Source of the DNA: Bradyrhizobium sp. CB3481
GTDB taxonomy: Bacteria > Pseudomonadota > Alphaproteobacteria > Rhizobiales > Xanthobacteraceae
NCBI RefSeq assembly: GCF_029714305.1
Contig: NZ_CP121647.1
Location: forward strand, 3,988,501 to 4,052,500
DNA: 64,000 nucleotides
Direction: 5' to 3'
Part shown: positions 19,705 to 28,526 of the stretch, in pieces
Layout of the letters: each line of letters opens with the position of its first letter
How positions within the stretch are numbered: position 1 is the first letter of the stretch
Made by a program: the position numbers and the translations under genes
The notes under the pieces: model-generated
Told to the model about the DNA's origin: nothing
The model's input: only the letters and a program-made list of their open reading frames with translations
The model's database searches: none

Positions 19705-19887
19705 CAAGCCAGCCCCAGGTTTGGAATTAACGCTCAAATACGACGCTTGACGATAGTGGGCGCTAAAACCGCGCGTCTGTTCGGAATCAGACGCATTGCA
19801 AATTTTTTAACGACACGCTGCCCCTGCGGTAGCGCAATCAAATCACGACCGCAGATTTCCGTTCAAGCTTCTGTCAGTCCAGCGTTG

Positions 19888-20862
19888 TCAATCCGCGAAC
19901 TGGCCGGCCGCCTTGATGATTGGCGCCCAGCGATCGACCTCGCTGATCAGCTTTGCCTTCAGGGCTTTCGGCGTCGCTTCATGCTGCGGAACGGGCTCGG
20001 TGTTGATGTCGTTGAAGCGCTTTACGAGATCGGGGTCGCGCAGCGCTTCCTGCAGCGTCTTGGCAAGTTTCTGGACGATCTCGTCGGGTGTGCCCTTGGG
20101 CGCGTAGATGCCGTGCCAGGCGCCGACCTCAAAGCCTTTCAGGCCAGCCTCATCGGCGGCCGGAAGATCGGGCATCGACGCCAGCCGCGTCTTCGTCGTG
20201 ATGGCATAGGCCTTGACCAGTTTTGAGGCGATCGGCGCCGTGGTGTTGGTGGTCTGGTCGCAGGAAAGGTCGATCTGCTTGGCGATCAGGTCGTTCATCA
20301 CGGGCGCATTGCCCTTGTAGGGCACGGTGAGGATTTCCTTGCCGACCGCGGTCATGAACAGCATGCCACAAAGATGCGAGGCGGCGCCTAGCCCGGCATT
20401 GCCGAACGTCATCTTGTCGCCGTTGGCCTTGATGTAGGCGACGAGCTCGGCGAGCGTGTTCGGCGGCAGATCGGGCCGGCCGATGATGGTCATCGGCGCG
20501 TTGGTGACGAGGCCGATCGGGGCGAACGCCGTCTTGGTGTCGTAGGCCAGCTTGCGGTACAGCGTCGCCGCCGTGGAGATGCCGATGTGATGGATCAGGA
20601 TCGTGTAGCCGTCGGGCTCGGCGCGCGAGGCGCGGGTGGCGGCGATGGTGCCGCCGGCGCCGGTGGCGTTCTCGACGACGATGCTCTGATTCAGGATTTT
20701 CGACATCGACTGCGCGGTCACCCGCGCCACCGTGTCGGTGGCGCCGCCGGCCGCAAACGGGACCAGCAGCGTGATCGGCCGGCTCGGGTAGTTCTGCGCC
20801 GGACTCGCGGAGCTGATCATCGCGAACGAGAGCGCGAGAACGGCCGTTGTCTTCATGTGCAT
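19888..20862 (-). CDS. TctC/Bug-family tripartite tricarboxylate transporter substrate-binding protein
   Basis: A periplasmic carboxylate-binding protein of 324 residues. The signal peptide (MKTTAVLALSFAMISSASPA) ends before QNYPSRPI. Family blocks in order: SRPITLLVPFAAGGATD, VVENATGAGGTIAATR, GNAGLGAASHLCGMLF, VPYKGNAPVMNDLIAKQIDL and the C-terminal GTPDEIVQKLAKTL. GAGGGAA precedes the ATG. It lies downstream of the tartrate/malate-type dehydrogenase gene on the same strand with an 83-bp gap, so a shared role in uptake and use of a hydroxy-dicarboxylate is a reasonable inference. No TctA/TctB is present. Confidence 0.9.
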   Translation of the reverse strand: MHMKTTAVLALSFAMISSASPAQNYPSRPITLLVPFAAGGATDTVARVTAQSMSKILNQSIVVENATGAGGTIAATRASRAEPDGYTILIHHIGISTAATLYRKLAYDTKTAFAPIGLVTNAPMTIIGRPDLPPNTLAELVAYIKANGDKMTFGNAGLGAASHLCGMLFMTAVGKEILTVPYKGNAPVMNDLIAKQIDLSCDQTTNTTAPIASKLVKAYAITTKTRLASMPDLPAADEAGLKGFEVGAWHGIYAPKGTPDEIVQKLAKTLQEALRDPDLVKRFNDINTEPVPQHEATPKALKAKLISEVDRWAPIIKAAGQFAD

Positions 20863-20945
20863 GGACGTTTCCCTCTATTCTTGTTTTGATTTGTCGCGCG
20901 GGCATTTTTGCCTCGCGCCCGAGCCCATCGTGCAGATGATATCAA

Positions 20946-22019
20946 TTACACGTTGGAGCTATGGATGGCGTCCACGACGGCGGCAGTGACGTCCTTCGTT
21001 GTCGCGGTGCCGCCGACGTCGGGGGTGGTGATCCCGGCGCCCGTGACCTTCTCCACGGCGCGCATCAGCCGCGCCGCGGCTTCCGTCTCGCCGAGATGAT
21101 CGAGCATCTGCGAGGCCGTCCAGAAGCTGGCGACCGGGTTGGCGATGCCCTTGCCGGTGATGTCGAAGGCCGAGCCGTGGATCGGCTCGAACATCGAGGG
21201 GAAGCGCCGCTCGGGATCGATATTCGCGGTCGGCGCCACGCCGAGGCTGCCGGCCAGCGCGCCGGCGAGGTCGGACAGGATATCGGCGTGAAGGTTGGTC
21301 GCGACGATGGTATCGAGGCTCTGCGGCTTCAGCGTCATCCGCACCGTCATCGCATCGACCAGCATCTTGTCCCAGGTGACGTCAGGGAATTCCTTCGAGA
21401 CTTCATCGGCGATCTCGTCCCACATCACCATGCCGTGCCGCTGCGCGTTCGACTTGGTGACGACGGTGAGGAGCTTTCGCGGCCGCGACTGCGCGAGGCG
21501 GAACGCGTAGCGCATGATGCGCTGGACCCCGACGCGGGTGAACACGGCCACTTCAGTACCGACTTCCTCCGGCAGGCCGCGATGCACGCGCCCGCCGCAG
21601 CCGGCATATTCGCCTTCGGAGTTTTCCCGCACGATCACCCAGTCGAGATCGCCGGGGCCGGCGTGGCGCAGCGGCGAGACGATGCCGGGCAGAATTCGGG
21701 TCGGCCGGACGTTGGCATATTGGTCAAACCCTTGGCAGATCGGCAGGCGCAGGCCCCACAGCGTGATGTGATCGGGGACATCGGGTGCGCCGACCGCGCC
21801 GAAATAGATCGCGTCGAATTTCTTGAGCCGGGCGAGCGCGTCGGCCGGCATCATCGCGCCGTGCTTGCGGTAGTAGTCGGAACCCCAGTCGAAGGTTTCG
21901 ACGTTGAATTTGACGTCGCCGAGCCGTTTTTGCAGCGCTTCCAGCGTCTGTACGCCGGCGGCGATCACCTCGGGGCCGACGCCGTCGGCTGGAATGGCGG
22001 CGATTGAATATTCACGCAT
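20946..22019 (-). CDS. Tartrate/D-malate dehydrogenase-type oxidative decarboxylase
   Basis: A NAD+-dependent beta-decarboxylating dehydrogenase of the isocitrate/isopropylmalate dehydrogenase superfamily. The protein has 357 residues. The N-terminus AIPADGVGPEVI, the substrate loop LWGLRLPICQGFDQYANVRP, VIVRENSEGEYAGCGG and the Mg2+-binding ATNLHADILSDLAG plus EPIHGSAFDITGKGIANP are all visible. The LRLPICQG loop and the ENSEGEY phrase point to the tartrate dehydrogenase/D-malate dehydrogenase branch rather than LeuB. It is divergent from a LysR regulator, with a Bug receptor gene downstream, which supports a catabolic role. Confidence 0.88.
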   Translation of the reverse strand: MREYSIAAIPADGVGPEVIAAGVQTLEALQKRLGDVKFNVETFDWGSDYYRKHGAMMPADALARLKKFDAIYFGAVGAPDVPDHITLWGLRLPICQGFDQYANVRPTRILPGIVSPLRHAGPGDLDWVIVRENSEGEYAGCGGRVHRGLPEEVGTEVAVFTRVGVQRIMRYAFRLAQSRPRKLLTVVTKSNAQRHGMVMWDEIADEVSKEFPDVTWDKMLVDAMTVRMTLKPQSLDTIVATNLHADILSDLAGALAGSLGVAPTANIDPERRFPSMFEPIHGSAFDITGKGIANPVASFWTASQMLDHLGETEAAARLMRAVEKVTGAGITTPDVGGTATTKDVTAAVVDAIHSSNV

Positions 22020-22053
22020 GGAAATCTCCGTGGATGGGTCTGCGCCCTATCCA

Positions 22054-22172
22054 CGTCATTGCGAGCCAACGGGTCGCGCGAATGCGCGCCCGATGACGGG
22101 CTCCGCGAAGCAATCCATAGCGCCGCAAGCTGAGACATGGATTGCTTCGTCGCTTCGCTCCTCGCAATGACG
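22054..22172. repeat. Dispersed palindromic repeat, family A, copy 4
   Basis: From CGTCATTGCGAGCC to CTCGCAATGACGG, with GAAGCAATCCAT and ATGGATTGCTTCG inside. The left arm carries an extra stretch of about 35 bp (GGGTCGCGCGAATGCGCGCCC), itself a short palindrome. It fills the middle of the divergent dehydrogenase/LysR intergenic region. Confidence 0.8.
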
Positions 22173-22242
22173 GGGCGCCAGCAGGGTCTCGCTTTCCAGG
22201 CATCCTGCGGCCGCTTCCGCTTAATCGGCAACCGCCTCGCAT

Positions 22243-22264
22243 TTATACAAAAAATTGATATAAT
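22243..22264 (+). promoter_or_regulatory. AT-rich inverted repeat with -10-like TATAAT upstream of the LysR gene
   Basis: TTATA-N11-TATAA forms an inverted repeat in an otherwise GC-rich region. TATAAT at 22259-22264 looks like a -10 element, 17 bases before the LysR start codon. No good -35 is visible. LysR proteins often bind such dyads and repress themselves, so the site could serve both divergent genes; this is inference. Confidence 0.4.
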
Positions 22265-22281
22265 CCCGTCCAGGAGGAGCA

Positions 22282-23187
22282 ATGGACCTTCATCATTTGC
22301 GGTGCTTCGTGGCGGCTGCAGAAGAGCTGCATTTCGGCCGGGCGGCGCAGCGGCTCGACATGCTGCCGTCGGCGCTCGGACGTTTCATTCGCCTGCTCGA
22401 AGACGATCTCGGCACGCGGTTGATGACGCGCACGACGCGAAGCGTTGCGCTGACCGAGGACGGCGCGGTGCTCTTGAAGGAGGCGAGGGCGCTGGTGGCC
22501 CAGGCCGATGCGCTCGCCGGCAGATTCCGCACCCGCGGGCGCAAGCGCGCCGCAATCATTCGCGTCGGCGCCATCGACAGCGCCGCGGCGGGGCTGCTGC
22601 CGCGCCTGCTGCACGATTTCCGCAAGCGTCGCCCCGACGTGACCGTGCAACTGGTGGAGGACAAGACCGTGCGCCTGCTGCCGCGGCTGCTATCCGGCCG
22701 GCTTGATCTCGCCTTCGTGCGCCCGCCTGATCGGCCCGACAAGCGGCTGGAGTTTCTCTTCCTGCTGCAGGAGACCGCGGTCGTCGCGGTGGCCGAGCGT
22801 CATCCGCTGTCACAGCGCAAGCGCGTCACCATTGCCGATCTCGAAGACGAGCCGTTGATCGTGCCCGAGCGGCGCTCGCGACCGCACAGCCACGACCTCA
22901 CCATGAAGCTGTTCGCGGAGGCCGGGCGCGAGGCCCGTGTCGCGCAGATTGCCGACGAGAAGCAGACCATCGTCAATCTCGTCTCCGCCGGCCTCGGCGT
23001 TGCCATCGTGCCGCGCTGGACCTCGCGGATGGCCACCCGCGGCGTCCGCTTCATCCGCCTTGCCGCCTCCGACATGAACAAGCTCCCGCTCGCCGCCGCT
23101 TTCACCCGCGGCACCCGCGATCCGGTGCGGGACGATGTGTTGGAAATGCTGAAGGCAGACTTGCCGCGCTACGCGCGGGAGGCGTAG
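22282..23187 (+). CDS. LysR-family transcriptional regulator
   Basis: A DNA-binding regulator of 301 residues. The N-terminal winged helix-turn-helix is residues 2-60 ([20 protein letters not shown], then [19 protein letters not shown]). The effector-binding domain follows, with LRPRLL-like and [15 protein letters not shown] segments. GGAGGAG precedes the ATG. It is divergent from the tartrate/malate-type dehydrogenase, its most likely target; the inducer is probably the substrate acid. Confidence 0.92.
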   Translation: MDLHHLRCFVAAAEELHFGRAAQRLDMLPSALGRFIRLLEDDLGTRLMTRTTRSVALTEDGAVLLKEARALVAQADALAGRFRTRGRKRAAIIRVGAIDSAAAGLLPRLLHDFRKRRPDVTVQLVEDKTVRLLPRLLSGRLDLAFVRPPDRPDKRLEFLFLLQETAVVAVAERHPLSQRKRVTIADLEDEPLIVPERRSRPHSHDLTMKLFAEAGREARVAQIADEKQTIVNLVSAGLGVAIVPRWTSRMATRGVRFIRLAASDMNKLPLAAAFTRGTRDPVRDDVLEMLKADLPRYAREA

Positions 23188-23225
23188 GGGAAGATGCACC
23201 GCGAGAGCGCACGTCATAATCGGCT

Positions 23226-23333
23226 GTCATCGTCCGCGAAGGCGCGAAGGCGGACGATCCAGTATGCCGGAGACGCCAGTGATTGAGCGCTCGGCCGCGG
23301 CGTACTGGATCCTCCGCCTGCGCGGAGGATGAC
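23226..23333. repeat. Dispersed palindromic repeat, family B, variant copy
   Basis: About 108 bp, starting TCATCGTCCGCGAAGGC and ending CCGCCTGCGCGGAGGATGAC. It contains GATCCAGTATGCCG and GGCCGCGGCGTACTGGATCC in inverted order. Between the convergent LysR and erpA genes. Confidence 0.7.
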
Positions 23334-23386
23334 GGTGGTGTGAGTGGCGCGGCCGGAATGCCGTAGCTGGTACCGCGTAATTGCGC

Positions 23387-23716
23387 TCAGATCGAAAAGC
23401 TCGTCCCGCAACCGCAGGACGCCGTGGCATTCGGGTTGACCACGCGGAACGATGCGCCGATCAGATCGTCGACGAAATCGACTTCGGAGCCGGCGAGGAA
23501 CGGCACCGAGGCCGGATCGACCAGCACCACCGCACCCTCGCGGGCGATCACGAGATCATCGTCGGCCTTGGCGTGGTCGACGTCGAATTTGTACTGGAAG
23601 CCGGAGCAACCGCCGCCCTCGACCGAGATGCGCAGCATGGCGCCGTCGCCTTCGCCCTTGAGGATTTCGCCGATGCGGCGGGCGGCCCGCTCGCTGACGG
23701 TGATGGCAGTGGTCAT
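23387..23716 (-). CDS. erpA: Iron-sulfur cluster insertion protein ErpA (A-type carrier)
   Basis: Carries [2Fe-2S] or [4Fe-4S] clusters to apoproteins in the cytoplasm. The protein has 109 residues, normal for the family. The three ligand cysteines are in GGCSGFQY (near residue 37) and the C-terminal SCGCGTSF. ISVEGGGCSGFQYKF and VNPNATASCGCG are the HesB/IscA signatures. GGAG lies 9 bases before the ATG. It is divergent from dgt, with a near-perfect inverted repeat between them that may control it. Confidence 0.94.
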   Translation of the reverse strand: MTTAITVSERAARRIGEILKGEGDGAMLRISVEGGGCSGFQYKFDVDHAKADDDLVIAREGAVVLVDPASVPFLAGSEVDFVDDLIGASFRVVNPNATASCGCGTSFSI

Positions 23717-23738
23717 GACAATCGATCTCCGGCCCCGT

Positions 23739-23760
23739 CATACCCAATTCATTTGGTATG
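23739..23760. promoter_or_regulatory. Inverted repeat between divergent erpA and dgt
   Basis: CATACCCAA-TTCA-TTTGGTATG, a 9-bp inverted repeat with one mismatch and a 4-base spacer, 22 bp upstream of the erpA start codon. It fits an operator for erpA. The regulator is unknown; iron or Fe-S regulators are the natural candidates because of the target, but the sequence does not match a consensus I am sure of. Confidence 0.45.
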
Positions 23761-23822
23761 GCGGCTCAGGCATAGTTAAGTGCGTAATGTCGCGGAATCA
23801 AATGGATAAGGACTAAAAAATC

Positions 23823-25031
23823 GTGTCGGTCGGAATGGCTGCCCCCCGTGCGCCTTATGGCTGCGACCCCGATTCCAGCCGCGGCCGGCTGTTTGCGGAG
23901 CCGCCGAGCCGGACGCGGAGCCCGTTCCGGCGCGATTGCGACCGGGTGATCCATTCCACCGCGTTCCGTCGCCTCAAGCACAAGACGCAAGTTTTCGTGT
24001 TCCACGAGGGCGACCACTACCGGACGCGACTGACCCATTCGCTGGAGGTGGCACAGATCGCCCGCGCGCTGTCCCGCCAGCTTGGTCTTGATGAGGACCT
24101 CACGGAAACGTTGGCGCTGGCGCATGATCTCGGCCACCCGCCGTTCGGCCATGCTGGCGAGCGGGCCCTCGACAAGTGCCTGAAGGCCCATGGCGGCTTT
24201 GACCACAACGCGCAGGCGCTCCGGGTCGTGACCTCGCTGGAGCACCGATACCCCGAATTCGACGGGCTGAACCTGACGTGGGAATCGCTCGAGGGCATCG
24301 TCAAACATAACGGCCCGCTCGCCGAGCGGAGCGGGGCAGCGGCAGGGCCCCATCGCGACGCGGGGATTCCGATCGGCATCGCCGACTTCAACAAAAAATT
24401 CGATCTGGAGCTGTGGAGCTATGCCTCGCTAGAGGCACAAGTCGCCGCCTTCGCCGATGACATCGCCTATGACGCCCACGACATCGACGACGGCCTGCGC
24501 GCCGGCCTCTTCAATGTCGATGATCTCAAGGTAATGCCGCTCACCGCGGAGATCATCGCCGAGATCGATCGCCACTATCCCCATCTCGACGATGCCAGGC
24601 GCGGCGCGGAACTGGTACGCGAGCTGATCTCCTACATGATCTCGGCGGTCATGGCGGAAGCGGGCAGGCGGCTCGAAGCGGCGAGGCCGCAATCGGCCCA
24701 TGACGTCCGCCACCACCATCAGCCGCTGGTCGCCTTTCCGCCTGAGGTCGCGGAGGAAGAGGCCGCCATCAAGGCGTTCCTGAAAGTGCACATGTACCGC
24801 CACCACCGGGTGATGCGGGTGATGGGGGAGGCCGAAGGCATTCTGTTCGACCTGTTCGCGCGCTACCAGGCCTCCCCCGGCGACCTGCCGCCGGAATGGA
24901 TCGAAGGCACCGAGCGCGAGAGCGAGGCGGCGCGGGCGCGCCGGATCGGCAATTTCATCGCCGGAATGACCGATCGTTTTGCCTTAATCGAGCACCAAAG
25001 GCTTTTTGACTCGACCCCGGATTTGCGTTAG
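23823..25031 (+). CDS. dgt: Deoxyguanosinetriphosphate triphosphohydrolase-like protein
   Basis: An HD-domain dNTP triphosphohydrolase that releases triphosphate from dNTPs. The protein has 402 residues, as in the shorter proteobacterial type. The HD metal site is [12 protein letters not shown] with [16 protein letters not shown] (residues 70-120); a later [14 protein letters not shown] (near residue 212) gives the last metal aspartate. The N-terminus contains [20 protein letters not shown], typical of the family. The start is taken at the GTG; an ATG four codons later is equally possible. The argS start is 10 bp after the stop, so both are probably one operon. Confidence 0.93.
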   Translation: MSVGMAAPRAPYGCDPDSSRGRLFAEPPSRTRSPFRRDCDRVIHSTAFRRLKHKTQVFVFHEGDHYRTRLTHSLEVAQIARALSRQLGLDEDLTETLALAHDLGHPPFGHAGERALDKCLKAHGGFDHNAQALRVVTSLEHRYPEFDGLNLTWESLEGIVKHNGPLAERSGAAAGPHRDAGIPIGIADFNKKFDLELWSYASLEAQVAAFADDIAYDAHDIDDGLRAGLFNVDDLKVMPLTAEIIAEIDRHYPHLDDARRGAELVRELISYMISAVMAEAGRRLEAARPQSAHDVRHHHQPLVAFPPEVAEEEAAIKAFLKVHMYRHHRVMRVMGEAEGILFDLFARYQASPGDLPPEWIEGTERESEAARARRIGNFIAGMTDRFALIEHQRLFDSTPDLR

Positions 25032-25041
25032 GCGGCGCCCC

Positions 25042-26835
25042 ATGTCCGACAAGCCAGCTTCACAACACCTGTTTGCCGACGCGCTGGCGCGCGTGCAGGC
25101 GATCTGCGCCGCGCTCGCAGCGGAAGGCCAATGGCCCGCCGGTATCGATTTCTCGCGCGTCGTGGTCGAGCCGCCGCGCGATGCCAGCCATGGCGACATG
25201 GCGACCAATGCCGCAATGGTGCTGGCCAAGGACGCCAAGGTAAAGCCGCGCGATCTCGCCGATAAAATCGCGGAAAAATTGCGCGCCGACGATCTGGTCG
25301 CGGCCGTCGAGGTCGCCGGTCCCGGTTTCATCAATCTGACCCTGAAGCCAGAGGTCTGGGCGGACGAGCTGCGCACCATGCTGCGCGAAGGTGCGTCCTA
25401 CGGCAAAAGCGCAGTCGGGCATGGCGACAAGGTCAATGTCGAATACGTCTCGGCCAATCCGACCGGGCCGATGCATGTCGGCCACTGCCGCGGCGCGGTG
25501 TTCGGCGACGCGTTGTGCGGCCTGCTACAGTTCGCAGGCTACGACGTCACGCGCGAATATTACATCAATGATGCCGGCGCGCAGGTCGACGTACTCGCGC
25601 GCTCCGCTTACCTGCGTTACCTCGAAGCGCTCGGCGAGGTCATCGGCGAGATTCCGGAAGGACTATATCCGGGCGACTATCTCGTTCCGGTCGGGCAGGC
25701 GCTCGCCGCCGAGCATGGCGACAGACTGAAGGCGATGGCCGATGCGGCGTGGCTGCCGATCGTGCGCGCCAAGGCAATCGCCATGATGATGGACATGATC
25801 AAGAGCGACCTCGCCGCGCTCAACATCAAGCATGACGTGTTCTTCTCGGAGCGGTCGCTGGTCGAGACCGGCAACAACAAGGTCACCGAAACCATCGATT
25901 TCCTGCGCGCCAAGGGCGACATCTATGAAGGTCGCCTGCCGCCGCCAAAGGGCAAGCCGGTCGAAGACTATGAAGACCGAATCCAGACGCTGTTCCGCGC
26001 CACCGCCTATGGCGACGATGTTGATCGTCCGCTGATCAAGTCGGACGGCTCCTACACTTATTTCGCGTCCGACATCGCCTATCACAAGAACAAGGTCGAT
26101 CGCGGCTTCCTTGACATGATCGACGTGTTCGGCGCCGATCACGGCGGCTACATCAAGCGCATGCAGGCGGCGGTGAAGGGCGTCAGCGGCGGCAAGGCCG
26201 CGCTCGACGTCAAGGTCGTGCAGCTCGTGCGTCTGTTGCGCGCAGGCGAGCAGGTGCGGATGTCGAAACGCTCCGGGGATTTCGTCACGCTGCGCGAAGT
26301 GGTCGACGAGGTCGGCTCCGACGCGGTGCGGTTCATGATGCTGTTCCGCAAGAATGACGCCGTGCTCGATTTCGATCTTGCAAAGGTGCTCGAACAGTCG
26401 AAGGACAATCCTGTCTTCTACGTGCAGTACGGACACGCCCGCGGACATTCGATTTTCAAGAACGCGCGTGAAGTCGTTCCCGAACTGCCGGAGGACGACG
26501 CGGAGCGGCGCGCCTGGCTGGATTCTGCGCCGGTCGAGCGGCTGACAGATCCGGCCGAATTGGACCTATTGAAGCGGCTGGCGCTCTACCCCCGTATTAT
26601 CGAGGGAGCCGCGGTCGCACATGAGCCACACCGAATCGCTTTTTATCTATATGATTTAGCCAGTGAATTTCACGCGTTGTGGACTAAAGGGCGGGATTTG
26701 CCCTATTTACGCTTCATTATGACTAATGATGCAGAGATCACGAGGGCGCGACTGGCGATGGTACAGGGCGTCGTCTCGGTTCTGGCATCGGGCTTAGCCG
26801 TTCTCGGCGTCCACGCTCCAACCGAGATGCGGTAG
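25042..26835 (+). CDS. argS: Arginyl-tRNA synthetase
   Basis: Class I synthetase that charges tRNA-Arg. 597 residues from [13 protein letters not shown]. The HIGH-like signature is [15 protein letters not shown] (near residue 135) and the KMSKS-like motif is [11 protein letters not shown] (near residue 410). The C-terminal anticodon-binding domain ends [20 protein letters not shown]. An earlier in-frame ATG would lie inside dgt, so the start 10 bp after dgt is preferred. AGGCGGCG upstream is a weak ribosome-binding site. Confidence 0.97.
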   Translation: MSDKPASQHLFADALARVQAICAALAAEGQWPAGIDFSRVVVEPPRDASHGDMATNAAMVLAKDAKVKPRDLADKIAEKLRADDLVAAVEVAGPGFINLTLKPEVWADELRTMLREGASYGKSAVGHGDKVNVEYVSANPTGPMHVGHCRGAVFGDALCGLLQFAGYDVTREYYINDAGAQVDVLARSAYLRYLEALGEVIGEIPEGLYPGDYLVPVGQALAAEHGDRLKAMADAAWLPIVRAKAIAMMMDMIKSDLAALNIKHDVFFSERSLVETGNNKVTETIDFLRAKGDIYEGRLPPPKGKPVEDYEDRIQTLFRATAYGDDVDRPLIKSDGSYTYFASDIAYHKNKVDRGFLDMIDVFGADHGGYIKRMQAAVKGVSGGKAALDVKVVQLVRLLRAGEQVRMSKRSGDFVTLREVVDEVGSDAVRFMMLFRKNDAVLDFDLAKVLEQSKDNPVFYVQYGHARGHSIFKNAREVVPELPEDDAERRAWLDSAPVERLTDPAELDLLKRLALYPRIIEGAAVAHEPHRIAFYLYDLASEFHALWTKGRDLPYLRFIMTNDAEITRARLAMVQGVVSVLASGLAVLGVHAPTEMR

Positions 26836-26952
26836 GCAGGGGCGAAGGCCTTCACGAATGGGGGTTCGTGAGGGTATCTGGCAGGGGCCGCTCGTCATGG
26901 TTTGTTTGACATGGCGAGTTTCTCGCTGTCCCGAAGGGGATGCATCATCACG

Positions 26953-28473
26953 ATGGCTGATCGATATCAGAACCAAACTTTTCCCTCCGCTGCCGACCAG
27001 GCTCGCGGGGAAAACGATCCGCTTGCCGAACTCGCAAGGTTGATCGGACAGAACGACCCGTATGGGGCCGCCGCAAAGCCCGCGCCGCATCCGCTGCAGT
27101 CGCGGGCCAATGTGCGCCCACAGCAATACGATCCAGCACCGCCGCCGGAAGATCTCGATGCGCCGCGGAACCCGCCGAGCTGGATGCAGCGTGCGCGCCA
27201 CGAAACCCCGCTGCCGCCAGTGTCTCCGCCTGTGCCGCAGGAGCCGGAGTACGAGGACGAGCCGGATTATCAGCCGGCCCCGGTGCATCCCTTGCATCGT
27301 TATTCGGCCCAGCAGCCGCCGCCGCTGCCTGCGCAGGACTATTACGAAGCTCCGCAGCAATATGCCGACGACCGGCAGCAGTATGCTGACGCGCCGCAGC
27401 ACTATGCCGATGGCCGACAGCAATATGACGACCCGCAGCAGGATCCGTCGCGCTACGACGACGCGCTGTATGGACGGCTCGAGGACGGCGAGCATGATTA
27501 TCAGCGCGATCCGGCCTATCCGGACGATCCCTACGCCTATCAGGGCGAGTACGAGGAAGAGCCCGAGCCGAAGAAGCGCTCGCGCGGTCTGATGACGGTA
27601 GCGGCGGTGCTGGCGCTGGCCGTGGTCGGGACGGGCGCTGCCTTTGCCTATCGCACCTTTGTCGGTTCGCCCCGCTCAGGCGAGCCTCCGATCATCCGGG
27701 CCGACAACAGCCCGACCAAGGTGGTGCCGGCACCTGCCGATGGCGGCGCCGCCAAGACGCCCGATCGCCTGCTGTCAGGCGATGGCGGCGAGAAGCTGGT
27801 GTCGCGCGAAGAGACGCCGGTCGATGTCAATTCACGGTCCGTCGGGCCGCGGGTGGTGTTTCCGCCGCTGAACCCAAACAGCAGCCCGCCGCCGGTGGCG
27901 AGCGTGTCGCCGTCAGCACCGATGGCTCCGGCCAATGCCAACGGCACGATGCCAAACAACGAACCGCGCCGAATCAGGACGCTCGCGGTGAAGGGCGATC
28001 CCGCGGAGAATGGCGGCGTTCCGGCTGGCGCCAGCGCGCCGACGCAGCGGCCGCCGACACGCAGTGCTGCTGCTGCCCCCCCGGCTGCAGCGCCTGCGCG
28101 TAACCCGGCCTCGGCCAATGCCAGCGCCAACACGCCGATGTCGCTCGCCCCGCAAGCGGGCGATCCGGAACCGCCACCGACCCGGATGGCGGCGACCAAT
28201 CCAACCGCACCTGCCGCTCCGGAGGGCGGCGGCGGCTTCCTGGTGTCGGTGTCGTCACAGGACAGCGAGTCCGCGGCCAGAGAGGCGTTCCGCGTGGTAC
28301 AGGGTAAGTACTCGTCCGTGCTCGGTTCCCGTTCGCCTGTTATCAAGCAGGTCAATCTGGCGGATGGGAAAACCAAATATCGCGCCATGGTCGGGCCCTA
28401 CCGAACGCGGCAGGAAGCGGTCCAGTTCTGCACAGAGCTGAAAGCCGCCGGCGGACAGTGCTTTATCCCGTAG
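26953..28473 (+). CDS. SPOR-domain membrane protein
   Basis: A bitopic inner-membrane protein of 506 residues whose C-terminal SPOR domain binds denuded peptidoglycan at the division site. Order of parts: a Pro/Gln/Tyr-rich cytoplasmic region (residues 1-210) with tandem QQYAD units (near 134-160), an acidic-to-basic junction (EPEPKKRSRG), one membrane segment (MTVAAVLALAVVGTGAAFAY), a long Pro/Ala/Ser-rich periplasmic linker, then SPOR (residues 430-506; GGGFLVSVSSQDSESAAREA to AAGGQCFIP). It starts at ATG 26953; an upstream in-frame ATG adds 17 residues. It sits between argS and nagZ, a common alphaproteobacterial order. Confidence 0.9.
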   Translation: MADRYQNQTFPSAADQARGENDPLAELARLIGQNDPYGAAAKPAPHPLQSRANVRPQQYDPAPPPEDLDAPRNPPSWMQRARHETPLPPVSPPVPQEPEYEDEPDYQPAPVHPLHRYSAQQPPPLPAQDYYEAPQQYADDRQQYADAPQHYADGRQQYDDPQQDPSRYDDALYGRLEDGEHDYQRDPAYPDDPYAYQGEYEEEPEPKKRSRGLMTVAAVLALAVVGTGAAFAYRTFVGSPRSGEPPIIRADNSPTKVVPAPADGGAAKTPDRLLSGDGGEKLVSREETPVDVNSRSVGPRVVFPPLNPNSSPPPVASVSPSAPMAPANANGTMPNNEPRRIRTLAVKGDPAENGGVPAGASAPTQRPPTRSAAAAPPAAAPARNPASANASANTPMSLAPQAGDPEPPPTRMAATNPTAPAAPEGGGGFLVSVSSQDSESAAREAFRVVQGKYSSVLGSRSPVIKQVNLADGKTKYRAMVGPYRTRQEAVQFCTELKAAGGQCFIP

Positions 28474-28526
28474 AATTATTGCCCGATTCCTTGACCCAGG
28501 GGCTGTGAGGGGCCTAATCGGCCCTC

